Below are positions 55,187 through 63,650 of a stretch of 64,000 nucleotides of DNA, piece by piece. How positions within the stretch are numbered: position 1 is the first letter of the stretch; every line of letters starts with the position of its first letter. Source of the stretch: Bacteroidales bacterium. Lineage in GTDB: Bacteria > Bacteroidota > Bacteroidia > Bacteroidales > P3. A program made the translations under genes and the position numbers. The stretch is taken from positions 1 through 64,000 of the forward strand of contig JAFVBC010000015.1 of NCBI GenBank assembly GCA_017480185.1, read 5' to 3'. The notes beneath the pieces were generated by a model. The model was not told the origin of the DNA. It worked only from the letters and a program-made list of their open reading frames with translations, and did no database searches.

Positions 55187-55973
55187 TTGCCACTGATTTA
55201 TAAAGCATTAACGAGGTAAGCATGGTAATGGTAGAGAGCAACACCGAGCCCCATCCAAGCCAATAGTTCACCTCCGAACGGATTAACGATCCGTTCATGG
55301 CCTCCATTATAATAAAATCGTTTTGTTTTAACTGGAAGAATGGGTCGTTGAAGACATCGGTCGATCGCGGATCGAGATAGCGCATCACCAACTTTCCATC
55401 CACCTCTCGCATCACCCCTATACGGTCGCGACGAGTAAACTCGTCCAATCCTCCAACCATAACTATGGCCTCAAGAAAGTTACAGTGTTCATTATCAACC
55501 GTCAACACGTGGCATCCACGTCCTCCAAGAAAGAAGATCTTAAAATTACTAAATCGCACAGTAACAAACGGGTCGGTGATATATCCGCCCCGAGCAAGCA
55601 TGTCGGAAATGGTGTCTTGCAATTGCAAACGCGTAAGCCCTTCAACACGTATCGTACCCAGGGTAGGGAATTGTATTTCACCATTTACATCAACCAAATA
55701 TCCACCGTGCGTCCCCAAATATTGCGGCGTTCCGTTTGACACGGCATGTTGCAAATTAAACGGAGCTGCCAGTTCCTGCGATGTGGGGCTATTCACCACT
55801 ATCGACAATTCATCATAGGGTTTTATTGTCACCTCATATTGGTCTTCTATCTCTATCTGCATCCCCGGACGCAAGTCTTGCAAATAGTTCACCCTACGAG
55901 CCGTGATGCACGATGTGAGCGACAGCACCACACCCATCACTGCTAAAAATAATGCTATCTTTCTATTTTTCAC
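55176..55973 (-). CDS. Polysaccharide export lipoprotein (Wza-like)
   Basis: 265 residues. Lipobox LTSCITA with Cys near residue 22. A polysaccharide-export domain (QYEVTIKPYDELSIVVNSPT to the LARGGYITDPFVTVRF stretch, about residues 45-150) is followed by an SLBB-type part (GGLDEFTRRDRIGVMREVDGKL). A C-terminal hydrophobic segment (WGSVLLSTITMLTSLML) stands where Wza proteins have their outer-membrane helix. It should form the outer-membrane exit channel for the Wzc partner. First gene of a two-gene unit; no glycosyltransferase, Wzx or Wzy gene is next to it. Confidence 0.9.
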   Translation of the reverse strand: MKNRKIALFLAVMGVVLSLTSCITARRVNYLQDLRPGMQIEIEDQYEVTIKPYDELSIVVNSPTSQELAAPFNLQHAVSNGTPQYLGTHGGYLVDVNGEIQFPTLGTIRVEGLTRLQLQDTISDMLARGGYITDPFVTVRFSNFKIFFLGGRGCHVLTVDNEHCNFLEAIVMVGGLDEFTRRDRIGVMREVDGKLVMRYLDPRSTDVFNDPFFQLKQNDFIIMEAMNGSLIRSEVNYWLGWGSVLLSTITMLTSLMLYKSVANAN

Positions 55974-56108
55974 CGTATTCTTCTGTATAAATATTCAACA
56001 ATTGCTCTTGCAAACAACTACACTTCGTGCATTCGTTCACCGTCAAAGCCTCACGCCGAACCACACACGGCCAGCGCAACCACAATTGAAGAAAAGATTT
56101 TGATTAGA

Positions 56109-56180
56109 GCGACAAACGGGGCTCGAACCCGCGACCTGCGGCTTGGGAAGCCGCCGCTCTACCAACTGAGCTATTGTCGC
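56109..56180 (-). tRNA. tRNA-Gly (anticodon CCC)
   Basis: 72 bases folding as a full cloverleaf: acceptor GCGACAA with TTGTCGC, D arm GCTC...GAGC, anticodon arm GCGGC-TTCCCAA-GCCGC, a 5-base variable loop and T arm GCGGG-TTCGAGC-CCCGT. The anticodon CCC reads GGG glycine codons. The CCA end is not encoded. It lies 59 bases after purM on the same strand. No duplicate of its 3' end, which would mark an integrated element, was noticed. Confidence 0.95.
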
Positions 56181-56239
56181 TTTGTTTCGCATATTAAAAC
56201 GAGGGTCAACGCATATTATTGCGCATCTTGCATTTTTTT

Positions 56240-57403
56240 TCAAAAATATTCAAATGTGCCATGTTCGCTCTTCACTGTTACCTGACTACGCTGGCTTTCC
56301 TCAACGTGTCCTACGATGCGAGCCGCAACGCCAAAACTTTCAGACACAGCCATTACTTCAGCCGCCGTGGCCTCATCGGTGTATATCTCCATGCGATGCC
56401 CCATGTTAAACACCTTATACATCTCACGCCAATCGGTAGCACTCTCCGTGTGAATCATGTCAAACAGTGGAGGTGTGGCAAACAAATTGTCTTTCACCAC
56501 ATGCAGATTGTCGATAAAGTGCAACACTTTGGTCTGCGCACCTCCCGAGCAGTGCACCATGCCGTGGATGCGACCACGGTAGGCATCAAGCACTTGTCGG
56601 ATAATGGGAGCATAGGTACGTGTGGGCGAAAGAACCATTTTCCCTGCATCAACCCCCTCAACTGCCGTCGCATCGGTAAGTTGTTTTCCGCCGCAATACA
56701 CCACCTCGTTGGGTAGAGCCCCGTCGAACGACATGGGATAACGCTCGGCATAAAGGTGGCTAAACACATCGTGTCGAGCCGAAGTAAGCCCATTGCTGCC
56801 CATACCTCCATTGTAGGCACTTTCGTATGTAGCCTTGCCAAACGATGCCAATCCAACAACCACATCGCCTGCTTGTATGTTGGCATTGTTTATCACATCA
56901 GCACGACGCATACGTGCCGTAACCGTAGAATCCACTATCACCGTGCGCACCAAGTCGCCAACATCGGCAGTCTCGCCTCCGGTGAGGTAAATACCTATGC
57001 CAAGCCTACGCATCTCCGACAAAAACTCCTCGGTGCCTCCAATTATGGCCGATACCACCTCGCCAGGTACCAATTGTTTGTTACGTCCAATGGTCGACGA
57101 AAGCAGAATATTGTCGGTTGCACCAACGCAGATAAGGTCGTCGAGGTTCATCACGATGGCATCAATGGCTATACCTTTCCACACCGAGAGGTCGCCCGTC
57201 TCGCGCCAATACATCCATGCCAACGACGATTTTGTGCCCGCTCCGTCGGCATGCATCACGTTGCAATAATCGGCATCGCCACCAAGAATATCGGGTATAA
57301 TCTTACAGAAAGCCTTGGGGTACAATCCCTTATCAACGTTTTTTATAGCCGCATGCACATCCTCTTTCGAGGCCGACACTCCACGCATGTTATATTTATC
57401 CAT
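56240..57403 (-). CDS. purM: Phosphoribosylformylglycinamidine cyclo-ligase (AIR synthase)
   Basis: 387 residues, the Bacteroidota length (longer than the 345 of E. coli). It closes the imidazole ring in purine synthesis using ATP. MDKYNMRGVSASKEDVHAAI starts the protein at ATG 57403; an ATG two codons earlier and a 28-codon longer frame are less likely. Motifs: VMHADGAGTKSSLAWMYW, NLDDLICVGATDNILLSSTI, TGGETADVGDLVRT and GLASFGKATYESAYNGGMGS. It has its own promoter and is followed by tRNA-Gly. Confidence 0.96.
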   Translation of the reverse strand: MDKYNMRGVSASKEDVHAAIKNVDKGLYPKAFCKIIPDILGGDADYCNVMHADGAGTKSSLAWMYWRETGDLSVWKGIAIDAIVMNLDDLICVGATDNILLSSTIGRNKQLVPGEVVSAIIGGTEEFLSEMRRLGIGIYLTGGETADVGDLVRTVIVDSTVTARMRRADVINNANIQAGDVVVGLASFGKATYESAYNGGMGSNGLTSARHDVFSHLYAERYPMSFDGALPNEVVYCGGKQLTDATAVEGVDAGKMVLSPTRTYAPIIRQVLDAYRGRIHGMVHCSGGAQTKVLHFIDNLHVVKDNLFATPPLFDMIHTESATDWREMYKVFNMGHRMEIYTDEATAAEVMAVSESFGVAARIVGHVEESQRSQVTVKSEHGTFEYF

Positions 57404-57444
57404 CGTCATTGAGTATGGCTTGTTTTTATGAACAATAGCGGTTG

Positions 57445-57474
57445 CAAAGATAGCATTTTTTTTCGGCTTGCCAA
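57445..57474 (-). promoter_or_regulatory. Promoter of purM
   Basis: Minus-strand TATCTTTG at 57452-57445 and TTG at 57474-57472 with a 19-base spacer. The start codon is about 35 bases beyond the likely start of transcription. No purine-riboswitch-like structure is apparent in the short leader. Confidence 0.6.
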
Positions 57475-57504
57475 TCAACATTTCCACGAGGCCTCATGCA
57501 CACC

Positions 57505-57622
57505 TGCTATAGGGGGTGATAGTAGCATCACCTGTGGCCTTGCGTCCTATCGTCCCCCTACCAACACCTGCCATGGCAGGTGTTGGTCAGGAGTTGATCA
57601 GGACTTGATAGGGAGATGATAT
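57505..57622. repeat. Intergenic 11-bp-period palindromic repeat, copy B3
   Basis: The centre, 57560-57587, is a perfect 28-bp palindrome built around CTGCCATGGCAG. Phased units follow: TCAGGAGTTGA (57588-57598), TCAGGACTTGA (57599-57609), TAGGGAGATGA (57610-57620). The left side (57505-57559) shows looser related units such as TCCTATCGTCC. It lies between the pnp terminator and the purM promoter. The remaining bases 57623-57725 show no gene. Confidence 0.9.
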
Positions 57623-57725
57623 TATTCAAGTGCCAAGAAATCAACTTTTTGCAAATCATGTCTTTTCCCCTCTAAAAAACGCCTTTTCTACCCCTTTTCA
57701 AGCCACTTTTTATTTATTAGTACAA

Positions 57726-57761
57726 TAAAGCGAGGCGACCATCGCAGGATGGGCGCCTCGC
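57726..57761 (-). terminator. Rho-independent terminator of pnp
   Basis: GCGAGGCG (57730-57737) pairs with CGCCTCGC (57754-57761), with an inner CCAT/ATGG pair, and on the minus strand is followed by TTTATTG. It begins about 20 bases after the pnp stop. Confidence 0.8.
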
Positions 57762-57783
57762 CTGCCATTTTTATCTTTGAAAT

Positions 57784-60045
57784 TTAGCGACGGCGTCCGC
57801 CGTTGCCACCCGAGCGACGCTCGTTGCCACCGTTGTCGCGACGGACATCGCCGTGGTTTCTACCCTCGCTGTGGCCACCTTCGCGGCGCGGTGCGTGGGT
57901 CGGTTTCTCTTCTTCGTAGCCCTCGGGCTTTTCAAGCAAAGCCTTGCGACTCAGTTTCAGCTTACCGCTCTTCTCGTCAATGTTGATAATCTTAACGCGA
58001 ATCACATCGCCCTCGTGAACCAAACCTTCGAGGGTCTCGGTGCGTCCCCACTGATATTCGCTGATGTGCATCAAACCCTCTTTGCCAGGTAAGAATTCAA
58101 GGAAAGCGCCAAAGTCTACAACCGACACCACCTTGGCATCATAAACCTGCCCCACTTCGGGCACCGTGCAGATGTCTTTTATCCACTTAATGGCAGCAGC
58201 AATGTCGTCCTTGTTTTGCGAGGCAACATCGACAATGCCCAAATCGCCAACCTCTTCGATATTGATAATGGTGTTGGTTTCGGCCTGGATTTTTTGAATA
58301 ACCTCGCCACCCTTGCCAATAACGGCACCAATGAAGTCTTTTGGAATTTGTATTTGCTCAATGCGAGGCACAAAGTCCTTATAGTCTTCACGTGGCTCGG
58401 CAATGGTTTCGGTAATTTTGTCGATGATGTATAGTCGACCTTGACGAGCCTGTTCCAGAGCTTTGGCCAGCACGTCGTAGCTCAAGCCATCGACTTTAAT
58501 ATCCATTTGGCAAGCTGTTATACCATCGCGCGTGCCACACACCTTAAAGTCCATGTCGCCCAGGTGGTCTTCGTCGCCCAATATGTCGCTCAACACAGCC
58601 CACTTGTCGCCCTTGCTGATAAGGCCCATAGCTATACCGGCAACAGGTTTACGTATTTTCACACCAGCATCCATCAGTGCCAAGCATCCAGCACACACCG
58701 TTGCCATACTCGACGAACCGTTGCTTTCCAATATGTCCGACACCACACGAATGGTGTATGGGCACTCGGTCTCGGAGGGGAGAACTTCTTTCAATGCACG
58801 CCAAGCCAAGTGGCCGTGGCCAACCTCGCGACGACTCAAACCGCGGTTGCCTTTCACCTCGCCAGTGGCAAAGCCCGGGAAGTTGTAGTGAAGCAAAAAG
58901 CGACGCATGCCTTCAACCACCGCACCGTCTATTTTTTGTTCGTCGAGTTTGGTGCCAAGGGTAACCGTGCTCAACGATTGGGTCTCGCCACGTGTAAAGA
59001 TAGCACTGCCATGCACCGAAGGGAGGTAATCAACCTCGCACCAGATGGGACGAATTTCATCAAGCCGACGGCCATCAAGGCGTGTGCGCTCGTTGAGCAC
59101 CATATCGCGCATGGCCTCACGCTCCACATCATGGTAGTAACGGTCTATCATAAACTTAACATCGTCGGTCAACGTCTCCTCGGTATAGTTAGCATCAATA
59201 AACTCTTGCTTGATGGCAGCAAAACCGTCTTCGCGCTGGTGCTTGTTGGCAATGCCCTGCTTCGAGAAGTCGTAGCACTTTTGGTAAACAGCCTCACGCA
59301 CACGTCTGCGAAGGTCATCATCGTTCACTTCGTGGCAGTATTCACGCTTTGTGGTCTTACCGCAAGCCTCGGTCAGTTCAGCCAACACACGACATTGCGT
59401 CTTAATGGCCTCGTGGGCAGCCTTCAACGCGCCCAGCATCACCTCCTCGCTCACCTCTTTCATCTCGCCTTCCACCATCATGATATTATCCTCGGTGGCT
59501 GCTACAATGAGGTCAAGGTCGGCACGCTCTATGTCGGCCATGGGGGTATTTATAACGTATTCACCATCAAGGAAACTGACGCGCACCTCACTCACGGGTC
59601 CATTAAAGGGGATGTCGGACACAGCCAAAGCCGATGCAGCAGCCAACGCGGCCAACTGGTCGGGCATTGTCTCGTTATCGCCAGAAATGAGGGTTATCTG
59701 AACCTGCACTTCGGCATGGAAGTTGTCAGGGAAAAGTGGGCGCAAAGCACGGTCTACCAATCGAGCAATCAGTATCTCATGTTCAGAGGGACGAGCCTCG
59801 CGTTTGAAGAAGCCACCAGGAAACCTTCCCATGGCTGCATATTTCTCTTGATAATCGACGGTGAGAGGCATAAAGTCAACATTCTCGCCGGCTTCTTTTT
59901 TTGCACACACCGTTGCAAGCAACATCGTGTTGTTCATACGCACCACCGCAGAGCCATCGGCTTGCTTGGCCAGTTTTCCAGTCTCAATTTCGATCATGCG
60001 GCCATCGCCCATATCGAAACGCTTAGTAATGACATGTTCGTTCAT
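57784..60045 (-). CDS. pnp: Polyribonucleotide nucleotidyltransferase (PNPase)
   Basis: 753 residues. PNPase degrades RNA from the 3' end with phosphate. Two RNase PH domains (about 10-230 and 320-545, joined by a helical domain) are followed by KH ([20 protein letters not shown] near 565) and S1 ([21 protein letters not shown] near 630). The C-terminal 40 residues are a basic, Gly/Arg/Asn-rich tail ([19 protein letters not shown]), an added RNA-contacting region not in E. coli PNPase. rpsO lies upstream as in many bacteria, but with a terminator between them. A long antisense frame over the gene is not real. Confidence 0.97.
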   Translation of the reverse strand: MNEHVITKRFDMGDGRMIEIETGKLAKQADGSAVVRMNNTMLLATVCAKKEAGENVDFMPLTVDYQEKYAAMGRFPGGFFKREARPSEHEILIARLVDRALRPLFPDNFHAEVQVQITLISGDNETMPDQLAALAAASALAVSDIPFNGPVSEVRVSFLDGEYVINTPMADIERADLDLIVAATEDNIMMVEGEMKEVSEEVMLGALKAAHEAIKTQCRVLAELTEACGKTTKREYCHEVNDDDLRRRVREAVYQKCYDFSKQGIANKHQREDGFAAIKQEFIDANYTEETLTDDVKFMIDRYYHDVEREAMRDMVLNERTRLDGRRLDEIRPIWCEVDYLPSVHGSAIFTRGETQSLSTVTLGTKLDEQKIDGAVVEGMRRFLLHYNFPGFATGEVKGNRGLSRREVGHGHLAWRALKEVLPSETECPYTIRVVSDILESNGSSSMATVCAGCLALMDAGVKIRKPVAGIAMGLISKGDKWAVLSDILGDEDHLGDMDFKVCGTRDGITACQMDIKVDGLSYDVLAKALEQARQGRLYIIDKITETIAEPREDYKDFVPRIEQIQIPKDFIGAVIGKGGEVIQKIQAETNTIINIEEVGDLGIVDVASQNKDDIAAAIKWIKDICTVPEVGQVYDAKVVSVVDFGAFLEFLPGKEGLMHISEYQWGRTETLEGLVHEGDVIRVKIINIDEKSGKLKLSRKALLEKPEGYEEEKPTHAPRREGGHSEGRNHGDVRRDNGGNERRSGGNGGRRR

Positions 60046-60080
60046 CGTTCTTTACTATTTTCTATTTTAACCGCAGGCAA

Positions 60081-60095
60081 TGCGAACCGTTCGCA
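60081..60095 (-). promoter_or_regulatory. Small hairpin in the pnp leader
   Basis: TGCGAA and TTCGCA pair around a 3-base loop about 36 bases before the pnp start. PNPase controls its own mRNA through a leader hairpin in E. coli; a similar use here is only a suggestion. No -7 box was found in the 74 bases between the terminator and the start. Confidence 0.35.
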
Positions 60096-60118
60096 CCGCC
60101 TATATAAACAAAGTCTTT

Positions 60119-60156
60119 CAAAAAAGGGTCGCCCGAATTGTCCTCGGGAGACCCCA
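60119..60156 (-). terminator. Terminator or attenuator between rpsO and pnp
   Basis: Minus strand: GGGGTC-t-CCCGA pairs with TCGGG-c-GACCC, directly followed by TTTTTTG. It begins about 25 bases after the rpsO stop. No clear promoter for pnp is visible beyond it, so partial read-through probably feeds pnp. Confidence 0.85.
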
Positions 60157-60181
60157 ACCATAACCAAATAAATATGAAAAA

Positions 60182-60451
60182 CTATTTTCTCAGGTTCAAT
60201 TGCTTGATGATGGCACGATAGCGTTCAATGTCGGTTTCCTTCAAATAGTCGAGCATTTTACGACGCTTACCAACCAAGCCAACCAGTGCACGTTCACTCA
60301 CTTGGTCTTTTTTGTTTTTCTTCATCAACTCCGTAAGGTGCTGAATGCGATAGGTAAACAAAGCAATCTGACCCTCGGTGCTACCAGTGTCCTTTGCCGA
60401 TTTGCCATACTGGGCAAATATCTCTTCTTTCTTCTCTTTGGTAAGATACAT
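60182..60451 (-). CDS. rpsO: 30S ribosomal protein S15
   Basis: 89 residues, standard length. S15 binds 16S rRNA early in small-subunit assembly. The stretch DTGSTEGQIALFTYRIQHLTEL and the C-terminal GLVGKRRKMLDYLKETDIERY are invariant features. It has its own promoter and a terminator before pnp. Confidence 0.98.
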   Translation of the reverse strand: MYLTKEKKEEIFAQYGKSAKDTGSTEGQIALFTYRIQHLTELMKKNKKDQVSERALVGLVGKRRKMLDYLKETDIERYRAIIKQLNLRK

Positions 60452-60491
60452 ACTGTTTTTTCTTTATTATTTTTTCGCTTCTTTTCGGCTG

Positions 60492-60499
60492 CAAAGTTA
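60492..60499 (-). promoter_or_regulatory. -7 box of rpsO
   Basis: Minus-strand TAACTTTGCA, 41 bases before the rpsO start. A TTTG at 60526-60523 is 23 bases upstream, farther than the usual 19. Confidence 0.5.
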
Positions 60500-60580
60500 C
60501 AAATATTTTATTTCACACGTTACAAATCATTACAAAACCTACCATTTTAACATTTATTATGAACAACCACCGCCATAAAA

Positions 60581-60774
60581 TCATTCCATAGGTCTTATAG
60601 CTGTTTCGAGGTAGGCTATCTCTTCGCCTGTGAGGTGAAATTTGACGTAAAGGTCTTGGTCAGTCCACGGAGTGCATTTTACCGTCGTAGATGTTGGCGA
60701 CGATGTCGCGGGCAAGAGAATCGAGAAGTGCCGAAGCCTCTGTTCCATCCACTCCATGATACTTATTGCATGTC
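60581..60774 (-). pseudogene. Frameshifted C-terminal remnant, possibly of a DNA methyltransferase or restriction enzyme
   Basis: Two minus-strand frames carry protein-like text that fits end to end. One gives EASALLDSLARDIVAN then IYDGKMHSVD and a stop. The other takes over at WTDQDLYVKFHLTGEEIAYL and ends ETAIRPME and a stop. The joint GTGGACTGACC would be repaired by one more GGACT, so a 5-base slippage deletion is likely. The ending resembles C-termini of Eco57I-like methyltransferase/restriction proteins in Bacteroidota, which I state from memory and with modest confidence. No upstream part of the gene is left. Confidence 0.45.
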
Positions 60775-61237
60775 TATAGGTTTTGCGTCCACTTTACGCA
60801 AACTCTAATCAAATACTGCGTAGCCCCCGTGTGTCACTCTTGATCCAAGTTCGACCTTTCTTTGATCTCTCGATGCACATCGCTATTCCTCGCGACCACG
60901 GGAAATACCTGCATTCGCTTTTTTGCCAATCTAATAATTCTCGCTATTTTTGCAATCGCTTTCGAGAGCGAAGGTATAAGCAAGAAAAAGCATTGCAACA
61001 TAGTCCCGATATCGGAATTCGGCAAATTTCAATGAAGGAGGACAGAGCATTTTGCTTTCGCTTGGTTGTGTATGCTATACCCATAGCATATCGTCAGGCG
61101 TGAGATATGTTCCATAAGATCCCGTTCCTTCATAGGTTAGCCGAAACCTCGATATCAACGGACGTGAGCACATAACCTCATGCCTTTTCTTATTAGATAA
61201 AGATTAACATTCCGTTGGAGGGTCGGGGGCTTAAAAC
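60775..61237. other. Intergenic stretch without a supported gene
   Basis: Short frames exist on both strands (for example 60834-61025 on minus) but none has a promoter, family likeness or supporting context. A 16-bp near-palindrome TCGCTTTCGAGAGCGA lies at 60956-60971. The stretch may be decayed mobile or restriction DNA, given the remnant next to it. Nothing else stands out. Confidence 0.5.
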
Positions 61238-61621
61238 ATGATGGATATGAGATTCCATTCACTTGAAGCATTGCCAAACAGAGGCGATCGACTGATTGAA
61301 GGCCACTGCGTTACGCTGGACGGGCACATATTCCGCATCTTCGTGATGGAGGAATTGACGGTATCAAAACGAGGTTACATTCTCAAACTTATGCTTGACT
61401 GGGGAGACAGTGCCACCGTTGACCTTGACAAACAGGGTAATCAATATCCCCAAGCCAAAAGAATATTCGATAGCTACTTAGCCGGTGCTTGGATGAACAA
61501 AGGTACACGGTATCATTGCTACAAGTACATCGTATTCGGTCACGGTGAGTTCAACCGCGAACTTGCTTTGACGTTGTTGCATCACATCGTAGAAGAGATA
61601 GAGGAAGGAGGCGTGCAATGA
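61238..61621 (+). CDS. Protein of unknown function coupled to the LRR surface protein
   Basis: 127 residues, no signal peptide or membrane segment, so probably cytoplasmic. It is compact with balanced charges; stretches such as HCVTLDGHIFRIFVMEELTV and GYILKLMLDWGDSATVDLD suggest a mixed alpha/beta fold. I recognise no family. Three possible ATG starts lie within nine bases (61238, 61241, 61247). Its stop overlaps the start of the surface protein by ATGA, so the two are translated together. No TAnnTTTG promoter is visible ahead of it. Why a cytoplasmic protein is coupled to an exported one is not clear. Confidence 0.7.
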   Translation: MMDMRFHSLEALPNRGDRLIEGHCVTLDGHIFRIFVMEELTVSKRGYILKLMLDWGDSATVDLDKQGNQYPQAKRIFDSYLAGAWMNKGTRYHCYKYIVFGHGEFNRELALTLLHHIVEEIEEGGVQ

Positions 61622-63477
61622 AGCGAATAATTATTATATCTGTACTTTTGGTGGCAACATGCTTCAATGTCAGTGCATATGACTTTTCTCGGGTATCAGA
61701 TTCTGGTGATATAATATGTTTCAGAATTAATCCTGGAAATTCTGGTGTTACAGTTACATACATGAACCGTCCTTATGGCAGTGGTGCTGCATATAGCAAT
61801 ATCTCCGGAAATATAATATTACCAGCCGCTGTGGAATATTCTGGCATCATCTACAAAGTAACAGCTATAGGAGACAGCGCGTTTAGAAACTGTACTGGAA
61901 TTACGACCGTTGCCATTCCAGAAACTGTTAAAAGCATTGGAGTTGATGCATTTAGAGGATGTAGTGGATTAACTTCAATGATAATAACTGATAGCGTAGA
62001 AAGCATTGGAGTAGCAGCATTTCAGTATTGCTCATCTCTTGCTGAATTGACTCTCGGACGTTCTGTAAGATATGTAGGAAACTATGCAGCGGAAGGTCTA
62101 AGCAGCCTTACCTGGCTGAACTTCACCGGAGATGTGTCCGACTGGTGTGGGATTACATTTGGGAATTGGGCCAATCCTATGGCATTCTCGCATAATCTTC
62201 ATTTCAACTACGACACTATCCCGTTGCGAAACTTGGTAATTCCTGAAGGTATTGAGAGTATCAATTACAATGCATTCGAATGGGATACGTGCCTACACAG
62301 CGTATCATTTCCGAGTTCGCTTGCATCCATTGGTGGACAGGCTTTCAGAAATTGCCTGAACCTGCATGAAGTCATCTTTCGATCTACAACACCCCCTTCC
62401 ATAGGTTCTTCAGCATTCTGGAACGAATCGCGCAATTACAGGACCTTCTATGTACCGTGTCCCTATTACCAGAATTACGTATATTCATGGGGAAATTCAT
62501 ATGCCATAGACTGCTACAACCTATTAAATATAACGATTCGTTCCAACGACACGGTACGAGGAACTTGTGGCCACATTATACTATCCGATTCGACCGCAGA
62601 GATAACCGCATACGCAAACTACGGATATCACTTCACTGAGTGGAATGACGGCGATACGAACAACCCTCGTACCATCACTCTGACACAAGACACTTCCTTC
62701 ACGGCAATGTTTGCCCAAAACCAGTATTTATTGGTCATCTCCTGCACCGACACTGCATTGGGTAGTGTCGGTGGGAGTGGAACGTATGGTTATCTTGACA
62801 CTGTTGAAATCTCAGCCACTGCCAGTGAACACTATCACTTTGTGCGATGGGATGACGGCAACACCCTCAATCCAAGAACCATCGTTATAACCAGTGATAC
62901 TAGCCGCTCGGCTATCTTCGCCATAGATACTCATTCTGTTACACTACATGCAGAAAACATCACACATGGGATGTGCATCGGCAATAGTCAATATCAATAT
63001 GGTACAGCAGCAACTGTCGAGGCTTTGCCATACAGTGGCTACCGGTTCTCGCATTGGAGCGATGGTTCAACCTTCAATCCGTACTCTTTTGCTGTGGTCG
63101 ATAATGTCTATTTGACAGCATACTTCTATGCTGACGGAACACCCTATCAAGACACCATTTTTATCCACGACACAATTTATGTAGATATGCCGACACACGA
63201 CACCCTGTGGCTGCACGATACTGTGTTTGTATATGACACGATATATGTAGGTGTGGATGATGTTGAGACTATAAATGCCAAGATTTACACCAGCAACGGA
63301 CAGATTGTAGTGGACGGTACACAGGGCAAAACCGTTTGGCTCTACGATGTCAATGGGCGAGTACTTGCCACCAAGCAAGATGAATACTCACCGTTATATT
63401 TTGACGTCCCGGCCTTGGGTGCATACCTCATCAAAATAGGTAGCCACCCCGCCAGAAAGGTTGTTGTAGTAAGATAG
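61618..63477 (+). CDS. BspA-like leucine-rich-repeat surface protein with InlB-type repeats and T9SS type A sorting domain
   Basis: 619 residues. A signal peptide ends near VSAYDF. BspA-type LRRs fill about residues 60-280 (IGDSAFRNCTGITTVAIPET, IGVDAFRGCSGLTSMIITDS). Three divergent InlB B-repeats follow (about 305-505), each with the pattern YxFxxWxDGxTxNP. A linker with HDT-[IV]-[WFY] repeats (about 505-545) leads to a C-terminal domain, GQIVVDGTQGKTVWLYDVNG to the end KVVVVR, with the layout of T9SS type A sorting signals. It would cross the outer membrane through T9SS (SprA at 1361) and sit on the cell surface. BspA-like LRR proteins often bind host or bacterial surfaces. Codon use is more A/T-rich than its neighbours. 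Confidence 0.88.
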   Translation: MKRIIIISVLLVATCFNVSAYDFSRVSDSGDIICFRINPGNSGVTVTYMNRPYGSGAAYSNISGNIILPAAVEYSGIIYKVTAIGDSAFRNCTGITTVAIPETVKSIGVDAFRGCSGLTSMIITDSVESIGVAAFQYCSSLAELTLGRSVRYVGNYAAEGLSSLTWLNFTGDVSDWCGITFGNWANPMAFSHNLHFNYDTIPLRNLVIPEGIESINYNAFEWDTCLHSVSFPSSLASIGGQAFRNCLNLHEVIFRSTTPPSIGSSAFWNESRNYRTFYVPCPYYQNYVYSWGNSYAIDCYNLLNITIRSNDTVRGTCGHIILSDSTAEITAYANYGYHFTEWNDGDTNNPRTITLTQDTSFTAMFAQNQYLLVISCTDTALGSVGGSGTYGYLDTVEISATASEHYHFVRWDDGNTLNPRTIVITSDTSRSAIFAIDTHSVTLHAENITHGMCIGNSQYQYGTAATVEALPYSGYRFSHWSDGSTFNPYSFAVVDNVYLTAYFYADGTPYQDTIFIHDTIYVDMPTHDTLWLHDTVFVYDTIYVGVDDVETINAKIYTSNGQIVVDGTQGKTVWLYDVNGRVLATKQDEYSPLYFDVPALGAYLIKIGSHPARKVVVVR

Positions 63478-63505
63478 ACCGAGTAGAGGACACCTCTTTC
63501 CACAG

Positions 63506-63545
63506 AAAAGAGTATATCTTTCGCGCAAGGAGATATACTCTTTTT
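63506..63545 (+). terminator. Rho-independent terminator of the LRR protein gene
   Basis: AAAAGAGTATATCT (63506-63519) pairs perfectly with AGATATACTCTTTT (63531-63544) over 14 bp, ending in a run of five T. It could also serve the minus-strand gene that converges from the right. Confidence 0.9.
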
Positions 63546-63650
63546 GTGTAATTATGTGTATTGTGTATCTTCCATTTCATGGTGCCGTTTTCTCGCTATG
63601 CCAAAGTAAACAAGGTTCCTTTGGTCATCTGGCTTATCGAAAACGTTCTA

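Noticed and set aside
56109..56180. Integration site at tRNA-Gly
   Set aside because: No integrase gene and no repeated tRNA 3' end were seen on either side; the flanking genes are core genes.
58441..60171. 576-residue plus-strand frame across pnp
   Set aside because: It mirrors the codon bias of pnp, has a His- and Ser-rich composition and no start signals.
60783..61103. 106-residue plus-strand frame in the gap before the unknown gene
   Set aside because: No promoter, no family likeness, odd composition; an equally long frame exists on the other strand.
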